In this document: piece by piece, positions 41,560 through 50,724 of the stretch
How the letters are laid out: every line of letters begins with the position of its first letter
Position numbering within the stretch: position 1 is the stretch's first letter
Position numbers and translations under genes: made by a program
The notes under the pieces: model-generated
Databases searched by the model: none
What the model saw: the letters and a program-made list of their open reading frames with translations, nothing else
What the model was told of the DNA's origin: nothing
DNA from: UBA3792 sp964426415
Lineage (GTDB): Bacteria > Bacillota > Clostridia > Christensenellales > CAG-138
Reading direction: 5' to 3'
Length of the DNA stretch: 64,000 nucleotides
Assembly (NCBI GenBank): GCA_964426415.1
Contig: CAYRQM010000004.1
Span: forward strand, 9,408 to 73,407

Positions 41560-43923
41560 ATGAAAGTATCCATGAATTGGATTTCCGAATATGTTGACCT
41601 TTCGGGGCTGGACCGCGAGGAGCTGATTCACCGCTTTACGCTGTCCACCGCCGAGGTGGAAGAAATCGAACAAAAGGGCGCCGCGGTGAACGGCGTCGTC
41701 GTGGCAGAGATTTTGACGGTGGACGCGCACCCCAATTCGCAAAAGCTGCATCTGCTGACGCTGAACTTGGGCGACCATACCGACGCCTGCGTGTGCGGCG
41801 CGCAAAACGTGCGCGTTGGGATGCGCGTGCCGTTTGCACCGTTTGGCGCTTCGGTGGTGGGCATGACCATCCAAGAAGCCAACGTCGCGGGCGTCGTGTC
41901 CCGCGGGATGTGCTGCTCGGCGCAGGAATTGGGCATTGCGGAATCGTCTGCGGGGCTTTTAGAGCTGCCGTGCGATGCGCCGCTTGGCGCAAATATCAAA
42001 GACCTGTACCCCATCGACGACTTGGTCTTCGAGGTGGACAACAAATCGCTCACCAATCGCCCCGACCTGTGGGGACATTACGGCATCGCCCGCGAGTTCT
42101 CCGCCATCGCCAAACGACCGCTGCTGCCGCTCGACCTTGCGGACGTAAACGCGTTCGACGCGCTGGCGCCCGTGTCGTTGGGCGGCATCGACGAAGCGCT
42201 TTGCCATCGGTATACCGCCATGCGGGTCGATCACATCACGCAAAAGGTCAGCCCGATTGCCATGCAGATTCGTCTATACTATTGCGGCATGCGCGCCATT
42301 TCGCTTCTTGCGGACTTGACCAACTACATCATGCTGGAGTTGGGGCAGCCGACCCACGCGTTTGATTCGCGCCGCATCGACTGCATTTCCGTCAAGCGCT
42401 TTGCAGAGCCTTTCCCGTTTGAAACGCTGGACGGCGTCAAGCGCCACATCGACCCCGAAACGCTCATGATTTGCAACGACGATTTGCCCGTTGCGGTGGC
42501 GGGCGTCATGGGCGGGCTGGACAGCGAGATCGTTGCCGATACCGATTCTGTGACGCTGGAGAGCGCCACGTTCCAAGCCGTCTCCGTGCGCAAAACGTCC
42601 ACGCGCATTGGGCTGCGCACCGACGCCAGCATGCGCTACGAAAAGACGCTCGACCCTGTCCTGTGCGAGCAGGCGACGGCACGGTTCTTGCGGCTGCTGC
42701 TTGCCATCGACCCGCACGCCGTGGTGGCGTCGCGCTTTACCGATCGGTACTTGTACCACTATCCCACCGTCACGCTGTCGTTTGACAAGGCGTTTGTCGA
42801 TCGCTACACGGGCATCGACATCGACGGCGCGCAGATTGCCGACACGCTGACGCGGCTGGGCTTTGCCGTGACCCGTGACGGCGTGCGGTACACCGTGGTC
42901 GTCCCGTCGTGGCGCGCCACCAAGGACGTGACCATTCGTGCCGACGTCATCGAGGAAATCACGCGGATTTACGGCTACGACAACTTCCGCATCGAGACCA
43001 CCATGAGCGCGCTGCGCCCGATTCTGCCCCAACGCGGCAAGGCGGACGAGGCGGCGATCAAGGACGATTTGGTCAAAGAATTTGGGCTGCACGAGGTGCA
43101 GACCTACCTGTGGTGCGACGCGAAAAAGCTGAACGGGCTGAACATTCCCGTGCCGCAAAACGTGACGGTACTGAACGCGCAGTCGCCCGACAACGCCATG
43201 CTGCGCAACAGCATGATGCAAACGCTGCTGCCCGTGCTGAACGAGAATCGCTTTTACGCGCCCACCTTCGGCGTCTTTGAAATGGGGCGCACCGTACAGG
43301 GGCTTAAAGCAGACGGAACGTGCAACGAGCGGCGCACATTGGGGCTTTGCATGCTTTCGCACGGCGAGAGCGAACGGGATTTGTTCCTGCGCACGCGGGA
43401 TATGCTGGTCAATCTGCTGTTTGCGCTGCGCCGCAAAGCGCTGACCTGCCGCCACATCGCGCCCGTATGGGCGTGGCAGCATCCCGCAAACACCGCCGCG
43501 CTGCTGCTGGACGGCGTCGCAATCGGCTATCTTGCCGCCGTGCATCCCACGGTGCAGGACGCCATCGACCGCAAGGCAAACGTGGCAGTGGCGGAGATCG
43601 ATTTGGACACGCTCCAATCCATCGCGGGCAGCGGAATCCACTACCGCGAGCCGTCCAAGTTTCCCGGCATCGACATCGACCTTTCCTTTGCGGTTGCAAA
43701 CGAAGTCACCTATGCGGACGTGACCGCGCCGTTCCTTGCGGCGCAGTGTGCCGAGCTGCAGGGCATTTCGCTGGTGGACGTGTACGAGGCGGAGGGCAAG
43801 AGCGTGACGATTCGCCTGCATTTTGTGTCGCCCGTCAAGACCCTGTCCAAATCGGAGGTACAGGTATTCATCGACGGCGTCTTGGCAATCCTTGCCGAGA
43901 AGAACATTCGACTGCGTGCATAG
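41560..43923 (+). CDS. pheT: Phenylalanyl-tRNA synthetase beta subunit
   Basis: A 787-residue subunit: N-terminal EMAP-like tRNA-binding domain (about 40-155, DAHPNSQKLHLLTLNLG), B3/B4 editing domain, B5 domain, a catalytic-like core (GLHEVQTYLW) and the C-terminal anticodon-binding (FDX-ACB) domain (PSKFPGIDIDLSFAV). It is regulated together with pheS by the upstream T-box. Confidence 0.97.
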   Translation: MKVSMNWISEYVDLSGLDREELIHRFTLSTAEVEEIEQKGAAVNGVVVAEILTVDAHPNSQKLHLLTLNLGDHTDACVCGAQNVRVGMRVPFAPFGASVVGMTIQEANVAGVVSRGMCCSAQELGIAESSAGLLELPCDAPLGANIKDLYPIDDLVFEVDNKSLTNRPDLWGHYGIAREFSAIAKRPLLPLDLADVNAFDALAPVSLGGIDEALCHRYTAMRVDHITQKVSPIAMQIRLYYCGMRAISLLADLTNYIMLELGQPTHAFDSRRIDCISVKRFAEPFPFETLDGVKRHIDPETLMICNDDLPVAVAGVMGGLDSEIVADTDSVTLESATFQAVSVRKTSTRIGLRTDASMRYEKTLDPVLCEQATARFLRLLLAIDPHAVVASRFTDRYLYHYPTVTLSFDKAFVDRYTGIDIDGAQIADTLTRLGFAVTRDGVRYTVVVPSWRATKDVTIRADVIEEITRIYGYDNFRIETTMSALRPILPQRGKADEAAIKDDLVKEFGLHEVQTYLWCDAKKLNGLNIPVPQNVTVLNAQSPDNAMLRNSMMQTLLPVLNENRFYAPTFGVFEMGRTVQGLKADGTCNERRTLGLCMLSHGESERDLFLRTRDMLVNLLFALRRKALTCRHIAPVWAWQHPANTAALLLDGVAIGYLAAVHPTVQDAIDRKANVAVAEIDLDTLQSIAGSGIHYREPSKFPGIDIDLSFAVANEVTYADVTAPFLAAQCAELQGISLVDVYEAEGKSVTIRLHFVSPVKTLSKSEVQVFIDGVLAILAEKNIRLRA

Positions 43924-43932
43924 GAGGCGCCC

Positions 43933-44670
43933 ATGGCATTTGATGTGGAACGGGTCAAGCAAGACTTGATTGCGTGGCTTCGCGCTTGGTTTTTGCAAAA
44001 CGGCGACGGCTGCAGCGCGGTGATCGGCATTTCGGGCGGCAAGGACAGCTCGGTGACGGCGGCGCTGTGCGTTGCGGCGCTGGGCAAGGAGCGCGTGCTT
44101 GGCGTTCTCATGCCCAACGGCGTGCAGTACGACATTGCGGACGCAAAGCTTTTGGTGCGGCACTTGGGCATTCGGCACTATGTGGTCAACATCGCCGCCG
44201 CGTATGCGGGCGTGGAGTCGGCACTTTTGGATAGCGGCGTTGCCATCAGCGAACAGGCGCAAATCAACCTTGCGCCGCGTCTGCGCATGAGCACGCTGTA
44301 CGCCGTATCCCAAAGCGAGAACGGCAGAGTGGTCAACACCTGCAATCTCAGCGAGGACTGGGTCGGCTATTCCACGCGCTACGGCGATTCCGTGGGCGAC
44401 GTTTGCCCCTTGGGCAAGCTCACCGTGCAGGAGGTCAAGACGCTCGGCACGGCGCTGGGGCTGCCCGACGCGCTGATTCACAAAACGCCCAGCGACGGGC
44501 TGTGCGGCAAGACGGACGAGGACAATTTGGGCTTTGCGTATTCCACGCTGGATCGCTACATTCGCACGGGCGAGATCGACGACCCTGCCGTCAAGGCGCG
44601 CATCGACCAAAAGCATCGCGCCAATCAATTCAAGCTGGAGCTGATGCAGACGTTTCCGTACGAGCCGTGA
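43933..44670 (+). CDS. nadE: Ammonia-dependent NAD+ synthetase
   Basis: A 245-residue enzyme with the pyrophosphatase loop S-G-G-K-D-S (34-39), followed by NTCNLSEDWVGYSTRYGD and KTPSDGLCGKTDEDNLGF. It has no glutaminase domain, so it uses free ammonia to convert deamido-NAD to NAD. It begins 9 bases after pheT and ends at a terminator, so it is probably part of the pheST transcript and under T-box control. Confidence 0.95.
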   Translation: MAFDVERVKQDLIAWLRAWFLQNGDGCSAVIGISGGKDSSVTAALCVAALGKERVLGVLMPNGVQYDIADAKLLVRHLGIRHYVVNIAAAYAGVESALLDSGVAISEQAQINLAPRLRMSTLYAVSQSENGRVVNTCNLSEDWVGYSTRYGDSVGDVCPLGKLTVQEVKTLGTALGLPDALIHKTPSDGLCGKTDEDNLGFAYSTLDRYIRTGEIDDPAVKARIDQKHRANQFKLELMQTFPYEP

Positions 44671-44684
44671 CCGAAATCGACCTG

Positions 44685-44710
44685 AATCCACCCGTTTGGG
44701 TGGATTTTTG
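44685..44710 (+). terminator. Terminator of pheS-pheT-nadE
   Basis: AATCCACCC, a 4-base loop, then GGGTGGATTTTTG. Confidence 0.92.
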
Positions 44711-44722
44711 CGTTCTGTCGCG

Positions 44723-44751
44723 TTGCAACGCGCGCGCTTGCGTGCTACAAT
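44723..44751 (+). promoter_or_regulatory. Promoter of the D-aminoacylase operon
   Basis: TTGCAA and TACAAT are 17 bases apart, followed by AGGAGG at 44767-44772. Confidence 0.75.
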
Positions 44752-44781
44752 AGAGGTAACGAAAACAGGAGGCATAGCGCT

Positions 44782-46374
44782 TTGGAATTCGATACGATCC
44801 TGAAAAACGGCATGGTGATCGACGGCAGCGGCAGCCCCGCCTTTGCGGCGGATGTGGGCGTGCAGGACGGAAAAATCACCGCCGTCGGACATCTTTGCGG
44901 CGCGACGGCGGCGCGGGTATTGGACGCTTCAGGCAAGACGGTCACGCCCGGATTTTTGGATATGCACCGCCACGCGGACGCGGCGCTGTTTCGGGACGGG
45001 TTTGGCGAAGCCGAGCTTTTGCAAGGGCTGACCACCGTCTGCAACGGCAACTGCGGGCTTTCGGCGGCGCCCGTATTTGGGCAATATGCGCGTGCGACGG
45101 CGTCGTATCTGGCGCCGATTACGGGCGATTTAGGCGACACGCCCATCGAGAGCTTGGCTGCGTACCAAGCGGCGCTCAAGCAGCGTCCGCTGCCCATCCA
45201 TGCGGCGATGCTGGCGGGTGCGGGCACGATCCGCGCCGCCGTCGCAGGGTTTGCCAAGACCGAGCTGGACGCGCAGGACGAGCGCGCCATCCATCGTCTG
45301 TTGGAACGGACGCTGGGCGAGGGTGCGTTGGGCGTCTCGCTGGGGCTTGGGTATGCGCCCGAATGCTTCTACGATACGGCAGGGCTTTTGCGCGCGCTGG
45401 CGCCGCTGAAGGGGACGCACGTCATGCTGTCGGTGCATATGCGCGCCGAGGCGATGCGGCTGATGCCGTCCATTGAGGAGATGCTTTTTGTGGCGCAGAC
45501 GCTGGGCGTGCCCTTGCAAATCAGCCATCTGAAGGCAATTGGCAAGCAAAACTGGGACTGGCTTGCCGAAACGGCGCTCAAGCGTTTGGAACGTGCGCGG
45601 GAGGACGGAATCGACGTCTGCTGCGACGCGTATCCCTATACGGCAGGCAGCACGCAGCTGCTGCAAATCATGCCGCCGGAGTTTTTGCAGGGCGGCACGG
45701 CGGCGATTGCGGCGCGGCTTTCGGAGCCTGCCATGAAGAAAGCGCTGTGCGAACGGTTCCGCACGGGTGACGATTTCGACAACTATGCGCGGCTGATTGG
45801 CTGGGAGAACATCACCCTGTCGTCGGTGCATTGCGCCGAGGACGAACGCTACGTTGGCAGAAGCATCGCGGACTGCTGCGCGGGGCAAGAGCCCGGCATG
45901 TTCGTGGCGGATCTGCTGGCGCGGGAATCCTGTGCCGTGTCCATGATTGATTTTATCACCAAGGAATCCGACATCTGCCGCATCCTCAAGCATCCGCTGT
46001 GCTACGTCATCTCCGACGCCACCTACCCCACGGAGGGCAATCCCCATCCGCGGGTGTACGGCACGTTCGTGCGCATCTTGGAACGGCTCGTCAAGGAGCA
46101 GCAGGTGCTGACGCTTGAGGAGGCAATTCATAAAATGACCATGCAGCCTGCCGATCGGTACGGGCTGCAGCGCAAGGGCCGCATCGCCTTGGGCGCCGAC
46201 GCCGATCTTTTGGTGTTCGACCCCAACGCCGTACACGAACGCTGCACCTACGATGCGCCGCGGCAATGCTGCACGGGCATCGAAACCGTGTTGGTGGGCG
46301 GCGTGTTGGCGGTGGAACATGGCGTGCGCACAACGGCGTGCGGCGGCACGGTGTTGGAGCAGGCCAATGCTTGA
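44782..46374 (+). CDS. N-acyl-D-amino-acid deacylase (D-aminoacylase)
   Basis: A 530-residue amidohydrolase. Metal-site H62-x-H64 is in FLDMHRHAD. CNGNCGLSAAP supplies the conserved Cys ligand; LQISHLKAIGK and CDAYPYTAGSTQL follow, and NPHPRVYGTFVRI is a family signature. It removes acyl groups from D-amino acids, for example during cell-wall or D-peptide recycling. TTG at 44782 is the start, 9 bases after AGGAGG. It overlaps the next gene, an M20 hydrolase, by 8 bases. Confidence 0.9.
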   Translation: MEFDTILKNGMVIDGSGSPAFAADVGVQDGKITAVGHLCGATAARVLDASGKTVTPGFLDMHRHADAALFRDGFGEAELLQGLTTVCNGNCGLSAAPVFGQYARATASYLAPITGDLGDTPIESLAAYQAALKQRPLPIHAAMLAGAGTIRAAVAGFAKTELDAQDERAIHRLLERTLGEGALGVSLGLGYAPECFYDTAGLLRALAPLKGTHVMLSVHMRAEAMRLMPSIEEMLFVAQTLGVPLQISHLKAIGKQNWDWLAETALKRLERAREDGIDVCCDAYPYTAGSTQLLQIMPPEFLQGGTAAIAARLSEPAMKKALCERFRTGDDFDNYARLIGWENITLSSVHCAEDERYVGRSIADCCAGQEPGMFVADLLARESCAVSMIDFITKESDICRILKHPLCYVISDATYPTEGNPHPRVYGTFVRILERLVKEQQVLTLEEAIHKMTMQPADRYGLQRKGRIALGADADLLVFDPNAVHERCTYDAPRQCCTGIETVLVGGVLAVEHGVRTTACGGTVLEQANA

Positions 46375-47545
46375 CGAAGTGGTATCGCTGCTCAAGCGGC
46401 TGATTGAGACGGAAAGCGGTTCGGGGCAGGAACAGGGCGTCGCCGTGCTGTTGGGGAACTATCTGCAAGGGCACGGGTTTTCGGACGTCACATACGATCG
46501 CTATGGCAGCGTGCTGGCGCGTGCGCGTGGAAAACGTGCGGGCAAGCGCGTGCTGTTTGACGGACACATCGACACCGTTCCGTGCAAGAATGCGTCGGAC
46601 TGGACGAGCCCGCCGTTTTGCCCCACGGTGCGCGACGGCAGGCTGTACGGACGGGGCGCCACCGACATGAAGGGCGCGGACGCGGCGTTTGCGGTGGCAG
46701 CGGCACGGTTCCTTGCCGAAACGGGCGGCGATTTTGCGGGTGAGCTGTGCTTTGCAGGCGTGGTGCAGGAGGAATGCTTTGAAGGCGTTTGCGCCCGCAG
46801 CGTCGGCGAAGCGGTGAAGCCCGATCTTGTCATCATCGGGGAAGCGTCCGAGGGCAACTTGAAATGCAGCCAACGCGGGCGCGCTGAGCTGGTTTTGGAA
46901 ACGTTCGGCGTCCCGTGCCACAGCGCCAACCCCGAACAGGGCGTCAACGCGGCGGTGGCGATGTGCCGCCTGATTGAACGCATCGCGGCGCTGCCGCCCA
47001 CGGTGGATGCGCGGATGCAGGGCGACGGCATCTTGGTTTTGACGGACATCCTTTCCGAGCCGTATCCGGGCGCTTCGGTGGTGCCGCACCACTGCCGCGC
47101 CACGTTCGACCGACGGCTGTTGCCCGACGAAACGCGAGAAAGCGTCTTGGCGCCGATTCAAAAAATCATCCAAGAGGAGCAGGCAAAGGACGCCACGCTG
47201 CGGGCGCGTGTGGGCTTTACTTGCGGGGAAGCCGTTTGCTATACGGGCGAAACGGTGGCGGCGGAACGCTTTTTCCCCGCATGGGTGCAGCCGCCCGACG
47301 ACGACGTGCGCCGCGTGCAGCGTGCGATGGAAGCGGTGGGGCTGTCACCAAAGATTACGGGCTATCGCTTTTGCACGAACGGCAGCTATTACGGCGGCGA
47401 AGCGGGCGTGCGGTGCATCGGCTACGGGCCATCGCAGGAAGCGTTGGCGCACACCATCGACGAATCGGTATCGCTTGCGGAGCTGTCCGACGCGGCAAAG
47501 GGCTACCTTGCGATGCTGCACACCTTGTTAAACGGAGGAGCATAA
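46367..47545 (+). CDS. M20-family hydrolase (YgeY/ArgE-DapE-like)
   Basis: A 392-residue zinc amidohydrolase: LFDGHIDTVP with His67 and Asp69, GRGATDMKGADAA, and the Glu pair in VVQEECFEGV; a dimerisation domain (RGRAELVLETFGVPCHSANP) lies in the middle. It most resembles YgeY-type hydrolases linked to purine and selenium metabolism, and more loosely ArgE/DapE deacylases. Coupled to the D-aminoacylase, it may complete hydrolysis of an acylated or carbamoylated amino acid. The exact substrate is unknown. Confidence 0.85.
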   Translation: MLDEVVSLLKRLIETESGSGQEQGVAVLLGNYLQGHGFSDVTYDRYGSVLARARGKRAGKRVLFDGHIDTVPCKNASDWTSPPFCPTVRDGRLYGRGATDMKGADAAFAVAAARFLAETGGDFAGELCFAGVVQEECFEGVCARSVGEAVKPDLVIIGEASEGNLKCSQRGRAELVLETFGVPCHSANPEQGVNAAVAMCRLIERIAALPPTVDARMQGDGILVLTDILSEPYPGASVVPHHCRATFDRRLLPDETRESVLAPIQKIIQEEQAKDATLRARVGFTCGEAVCYTGETVAAERFFPAWVQPPDDDVRRVQRAMEAVGLSPKITGYRFCTNGSYYGGEAGVRCIGYGPSQEALAHTIDESVSLAELSDAAKGYLAMLHTLLNGGA

Positions 47546-47548
47546 CAC

Positions 47549-48532
47549 ATGGCGAAGCGGGACAACCAAAAAATCAAGCTGCTGTACGTGCGCGATTACC
47601 TGATGGAAACGGACGAGCAGCATCCCTTGACCACGGAGCAAATCATTGCGCGCCTTGAAGCGGCGGGCGTGGCTGCCGAGCGCAAAAGCATTGCGTCCGA
47701 CGTGGAAACGCTGCAGCAGTACGGCATGGAAATCGAAAAGACGCGGGTCAATCGGCAGCTTGGCTATTATGTGGCGGAGCGCCGATTCGAATTGGCAGAG
47801 CTGAAAACGCTGGTGGACAGCGTGCAGGCAGCCAAGTTTCTGTCCGAAAAGAAGACCATGGAGCTGATTAAGAAGCTGGCGTCGTTGAGCAGCCGCCACG
47901 AAGCGCAGCTGCTGCGTCGGCAGGTGTATGTGCAGAATCGCGGCAAATCCGCCAACGAATCCATCTACTACAACATCGACGCCATCCACACCGCCATTGG
48001 GGAAGACCGGCGCGTCACGTTTCGCTATTGGCAATATGACGTGGACAAGAAGCCCGTGTTTCGCCACGAGGGCGCGCGCTACGAGGTCAGCCCGTTCGCG
48101 CTGGCGTGGGACGATGAAAACTACTACCTGATTGCGTTCGACGCCAAGGCAAATCGGCTCAAGCACTACCGCGTGGACAAGATGAACGAGATCGCCGTTT
48201 CGGAAGAAGCGCGGCAGGGCGCCGACGCGTTTGAAAAGGTGGACATGGCAAAATACACGCAGCGCAACTTCTCGATGTTCGCGGGCGAGGAAGTGGACGT
48301 GGTGCTGCGCTGTCAAAACGCGTTGATCGGCGTGGTGGTGGATCGGTTCGGCAAGGACGTCTTTTTGCGCAAGGAGGACGGCGGCACGTTTCTTGCCCAT
48401 GTGCGGGTGGCGGTGTCGGAGCCGTTTTTCGGCTGGGTCTGCGCCTTTGGCGGCGATGTGACCATCGTTTCGCCCGACGTGGTGGCGCGGGAGCTGCAGC
48501 GGATGCTGGAACGGATGTGCAAGAACCAATAG
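47549..48532 (+). CDS. WYL-domain transcriptional regulator
   Basis: A 327-residue regulator: N-terminal HTH_11-type winged helix (TTEQIIARLEAAGVAAERKS, SDVETLQQYGMEIEK), a WYL domain (about 140-215) and a WCX-like C-terminus. WYL domains sense small or nucleic-acid ligands. It sits 3 bases behind the M20 hydrolase with GGAGGAG upstream, so it may control that operon. Confidence 0.9.
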   Translation: MAKRDNQKIKLLYVRDYLMETDEQHPLTTEQIIARLEAAGVAAERKSIASDVETLQQYGMEIEKTRVNRQLGYYVAERRFELAELKTLVDSVQAAKFLSEKKTMELIKKLASLSSRHEAQLLRRQVYVQNRGKSANESIYYNIDAIHTAIGEDRRVTFRYWQYDVDKKPVFRHEGARYEVSPFALAWDDENYYLIAFDAKANRLKHYRVDKMNEIAVSEEARQGADAFEKVDMAKYTQRNFSMFAGEEVDVVLRCQNALIGVVVDRFGKDVFLRKEDGGTFLAHVRVAVSEPFFGWVCAFGGDVTIVSPDVVARELQRMLERMCKNQ

Positions 48533-48560
48533 GGAACAAGTTTATATAGGTACAACAACG

Positions 48561-48588
48561 CGGGACGGAGGACATCCGTCCCGTTTTG
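48561..48588 (+). terminator. Terminator after the WYL regulator
   Basis: CGGGACGGA, a 5-base loop, TCCGTCCCG, then TTTT. Confidence 0.9.
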
Positions 48589-48599
48589 CATACGGGAAA

Positions 48600-48953
48600 T
48601 TAGTTGAACTCTTTGACGCTGTCGAGGATGTTGGAGGAATATTGGGTGCAGTTGGCGCCTGCCCATGCGAGGGAAACGACGATGGCGATGATGTAGCAGA
48701 CGACGGCGACGGCGCCCAAGATCAGCCCCACCAGCCCCAGAATCTGCCCGATCGTCGCCTTTTTGGACAGCGGGATGCGATAGCGTTCGGCAAGCGTCTT
48801 GGCTTTTTTGTACGCGCAAAGCGCAAGAATGCCGAAGATCACGCCAATGACGGCGGCGGACGTTGCGATGGCAATGATGCCAAAGATCATCGCCTTCTTG
48901 GCAGCCGATGCAAGCTGCGTCTGATCGTATTGCTGTTGTGCGTAGGTTTCCAT
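48600..48953 (-). CDS. Small membrane protein, DUF4190-like
   Basis: A 117-residue protein: a short Gln-rich N-terminus, then two long hydrophobic stretches (KAMIFGIIAIATSAAVIGVI and QILGLVGLILGAVAVVCYII) around a basic loop. The pattern resembles DUF4190 small membrane proteins. Function unknown. It starts at 48953 and has a promoter nested in the terminator loop upstream (48985-49033). Confidence 0.7.
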   Translation of the reverse strand: METYAQQQYDQTQLASAAKKAMIFGIIAIATSAAVIGVIFGILALCAYKKAKTLAERYRIPLSKKATIGQILGLVGLILGAVAVVCYIIAIVVSLAWAGANCTQYSSNILDSVKEFN

Positions 48954-48984
48954 GTGATTGCCCCTCTCAAATTCTGCGGGTACG

Positions 48985-49033
48985 AAAACGCCCCGTTTGA
49001 GATAGTATATCACAACAACGGGGCGCAGTGCAA
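48985..49033 (-). promoter_or_regulatory. Promoter nested in a terminator-like stem-loop
   Basis: On the minus strand CGCCCCGTT and AACGGGGCG pair around a 19-base loop and are followed by TTTT, a terminator for the upstream HAD gene. TTGCAC (49033-49028) and TATACT (49009-49004) are 18 bases apart, with the -10 inside the loop. Transcripts starting here lack the left arm and should escape termination. Confidence 0.65.
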
Positions 49034-49043
49034 TCGGGTTATT

Positions 49044-49703
49044 TTAGAACTTCCAGTCGTCCAGCACGTTCAAAAGCGCCATCGGCGTATCGATGACGGT
49101 TGTTGCGCCGCATTCCTTGAGGAACGCTTCGCCGCGTAAGCCCCAACCGCAGCCCACAAAGCGCAGTCCGGTGTTTTCGGCAAAGAGGACGTCCACTTCG
49201 GAATCGCCCACATAGATGGCGTCTTCCTTGCTGACGCCAAGGTGTTGCATGACAAAGTCCAAGGTGGCAGGGTCGGGCTTAAGCGTGAACTTCTTGGCTT
49301 GCCCCTGCACTTGGGAGAACACCTTTCCGTGGTCGGGGAACAGCGTTTGGATGATGCTGACGGCGTGGGCATGGGGCTTGTTGGTGACGCACGCCAGCAG
49401 ATAGCCGCGTGCTTTCAAAGCCGACAGCAGCGGCAAAATGCCGTCGTAGGGACGCGTGGCGTCGCACAGATGGCGCGCATAATCGTCGAAGTAGCGGGTC
49501 TGCACATTCTCCCAATCGTTCTCGTGCCCCTTGGGCATGGCGCGCTGACACATGTAGGTGATGCTTCTGCCCACCATGCCGCTGACTTCCTCCAACGTGA
49601 AGGTGGGGAAGCTGCCCACAGCCAGTGCGCGGTTGAGCGAATCGGTAATATCCTGCAGCGTGTTGCAGAGCGTGCCATCCAAGTCAAAAGCGATCAGTTT
49701 CAT
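49044..49703 (-). CDS. HAD-family phosphatase (phosphoglycolate phosphatase-like)
   Basis: A 219-residue HAD hydrolase: motif I IAFDLDGTLCNT, a helical cap, motif II VTNK, motif III Lys near KKFTLKPDP, and motif IV YVGDSEVDV. The fold and cap match Gph-type phosphatases. The natural substrate is uncertain. The start at 49703 follows AAAGGACG. Confidence 0.85.
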   Translation of the reverse strand: MKLIAFDLDGTLCNTLQDITDSLNRALAVGSFPTFTLEEVSGMVGRSITYMCQRAMPKGHENDWENVQTRYFDDYARHLCDATRPYDGILPLLSALKARGYLLACVTNKPHAHAVSIIQTLFPDHGKVFSQVQGQAKKFTLKPDPATLDFVMQHLGVSKEDAIYVGDSEVDVLFAENTGLRFVGCGWGLRGEAFLKECGATTVIDTPMALLNVLDDWKF

Positions 49704-49737
49704 TTCTACGTCGTCCTTTCCAATATCAAACAGCCCT

Positions 49738-49766
49738 ATTTTACACGCTTTTTTCCTTGCCGTCAA
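49738..49766 (-). promoter_or_regulatory. Promoter of the HAD phosphatase gene
   Basis: On the minus strand TTGACG (49766-49761) and TAAAAT (49743-49738) are 17 bases apart. Confidence 0.75.
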
Positions 49767-49805
49767 TGCCACGTTGCATTTGTTGCTGTACAAACGGGGA
49801 TTTTG

Positions 49806-49814
49806 TGGTATACT
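49806..49814 (+). promoter_or_regulatory. Extended -10 promoter of the six-gene operon
   Basis: TGG followed by TATACT is an extended -10 sequence identical to the one before the thioredoxin gene; GGAG and the start codon follow within 17 bases. Confidence 0.5.
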
Positions 49815-49830
49815 GTATACGGAGAAATGT

Positions 49831-50724
49831 ATGATTCAGTTTGAACGTTTGACAGAAGACAACATCACGGTGCTGGCACCGTTTTTTGCATCCTACGCCT
49901 ATGGCATTTGCGACAATACACTGGGCGCCGTCTATCAATGGCGGGACATCTATGTGTCGTACTTTGCCATCGTATCGGACATGCTGTGCATCCGCGCAGG
50001 CTACGGCGCGTACGGCGAATGCTACACCGTGCCGATTGGCAAGGGCGATGCGGACGCGGCATTTTTGGCAATCGAGGCGGACGCCACGGCGCGGCAGATT
50101 CCGCTTCGCTACTGCGTCGTCCCCGCGGCGGCAATTCCCAAGCTTGCGGCGCGCTACGGCGCAAGGATGCACGCCGAGAGCATCCGCGATTGGGCGGACT
50201 ACCTTTATGACGCAGATGCGTTTCGCACCTATGCGGGCAAGGCGCTGCACACGCAAAAGAACCATGTCAACCGCTTTACCCGCGACAATCCCGACGCCGT
50301 GTGCGTGCGGGTCGAGGACGAAGCGACTGAGCGACAGGCGGAAGCGTTCTTGGACGTGTACGCCGCCCAGCATCCCGACGCAAGCGCGCTGGAGCGAAAC
50401 GAGCTGCACGGAGCGCGGGAGCTGCTGCACAATCGCGTGCGGCTCAAGCAAACCGCCGTCTGCCTGCGCATCGGCGGCGAGGTGGTGGCGCTTGCCATCG
50501 GGCAGGTCAAGAAGGGCACGCTGTATGTCCACGTCGAAAAGGCGCGGCTGGATGTGCCCGGCGCGTATCCCGCCATCGCCCAAGCCTTCGCAAGGCTGTG
50601 CCCCGAAGCGGACACCGTCAACCGCGAGGACGACGGCGGCGACGCGGGACTGCGCTATTCCAAAACGAATTATCGCCCCCGCGAACTGTTAGAAAAGTTT
50701 TTGGTGACGGTGGAGGAACCATGA
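49831..50724 (+). CDS. DUF2156 (GNAT-like, phosphatidylglycerol lysyltransferase C-domain-related) protein
   Basis: A 297-residue soluble protein. The order FFASYAYGICDNTLGAVYQWRD, HTQKNHVNRFTRDNPDA, VVALAIGQVKKGTLYVHVEKA and NREDDGGDAGLRYSKTNYRP matches the DUF2156 double-GNAT fold seen in the C-terminal half of MprF. There is no membrane domain, so it is not a full lysyltransferase; substrate unknown. First gene of a six-gene operon; it overlaps the nitroreductase start (ATGA). Confidence 0.8.
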   Translation: MIQFERLTEDNITVLAPFFASYAYGICDNTLGAVYQWRDIYVSYFAIVSDMLCIRAGYGAYGECYTVPIGKGDADAAFLAIEADATARQIPLRYCVVPAAAIPKLAARYGARMHAESIRDWADYLYDADAFRTYAGKALHTQKNHVNRFTRDNPDAVCVRVEDEATERQAEAFLDVYAAQHPDASALERNELHGARELLHNRVRLKQTAVCLRIGGEVVALAIGQVKKGTLYVHVEKARLDVPGAYPAIAQAFARLCPEADTVNREDDGGDAGLRYSKTNYRPRELLEKFLVTVEEP

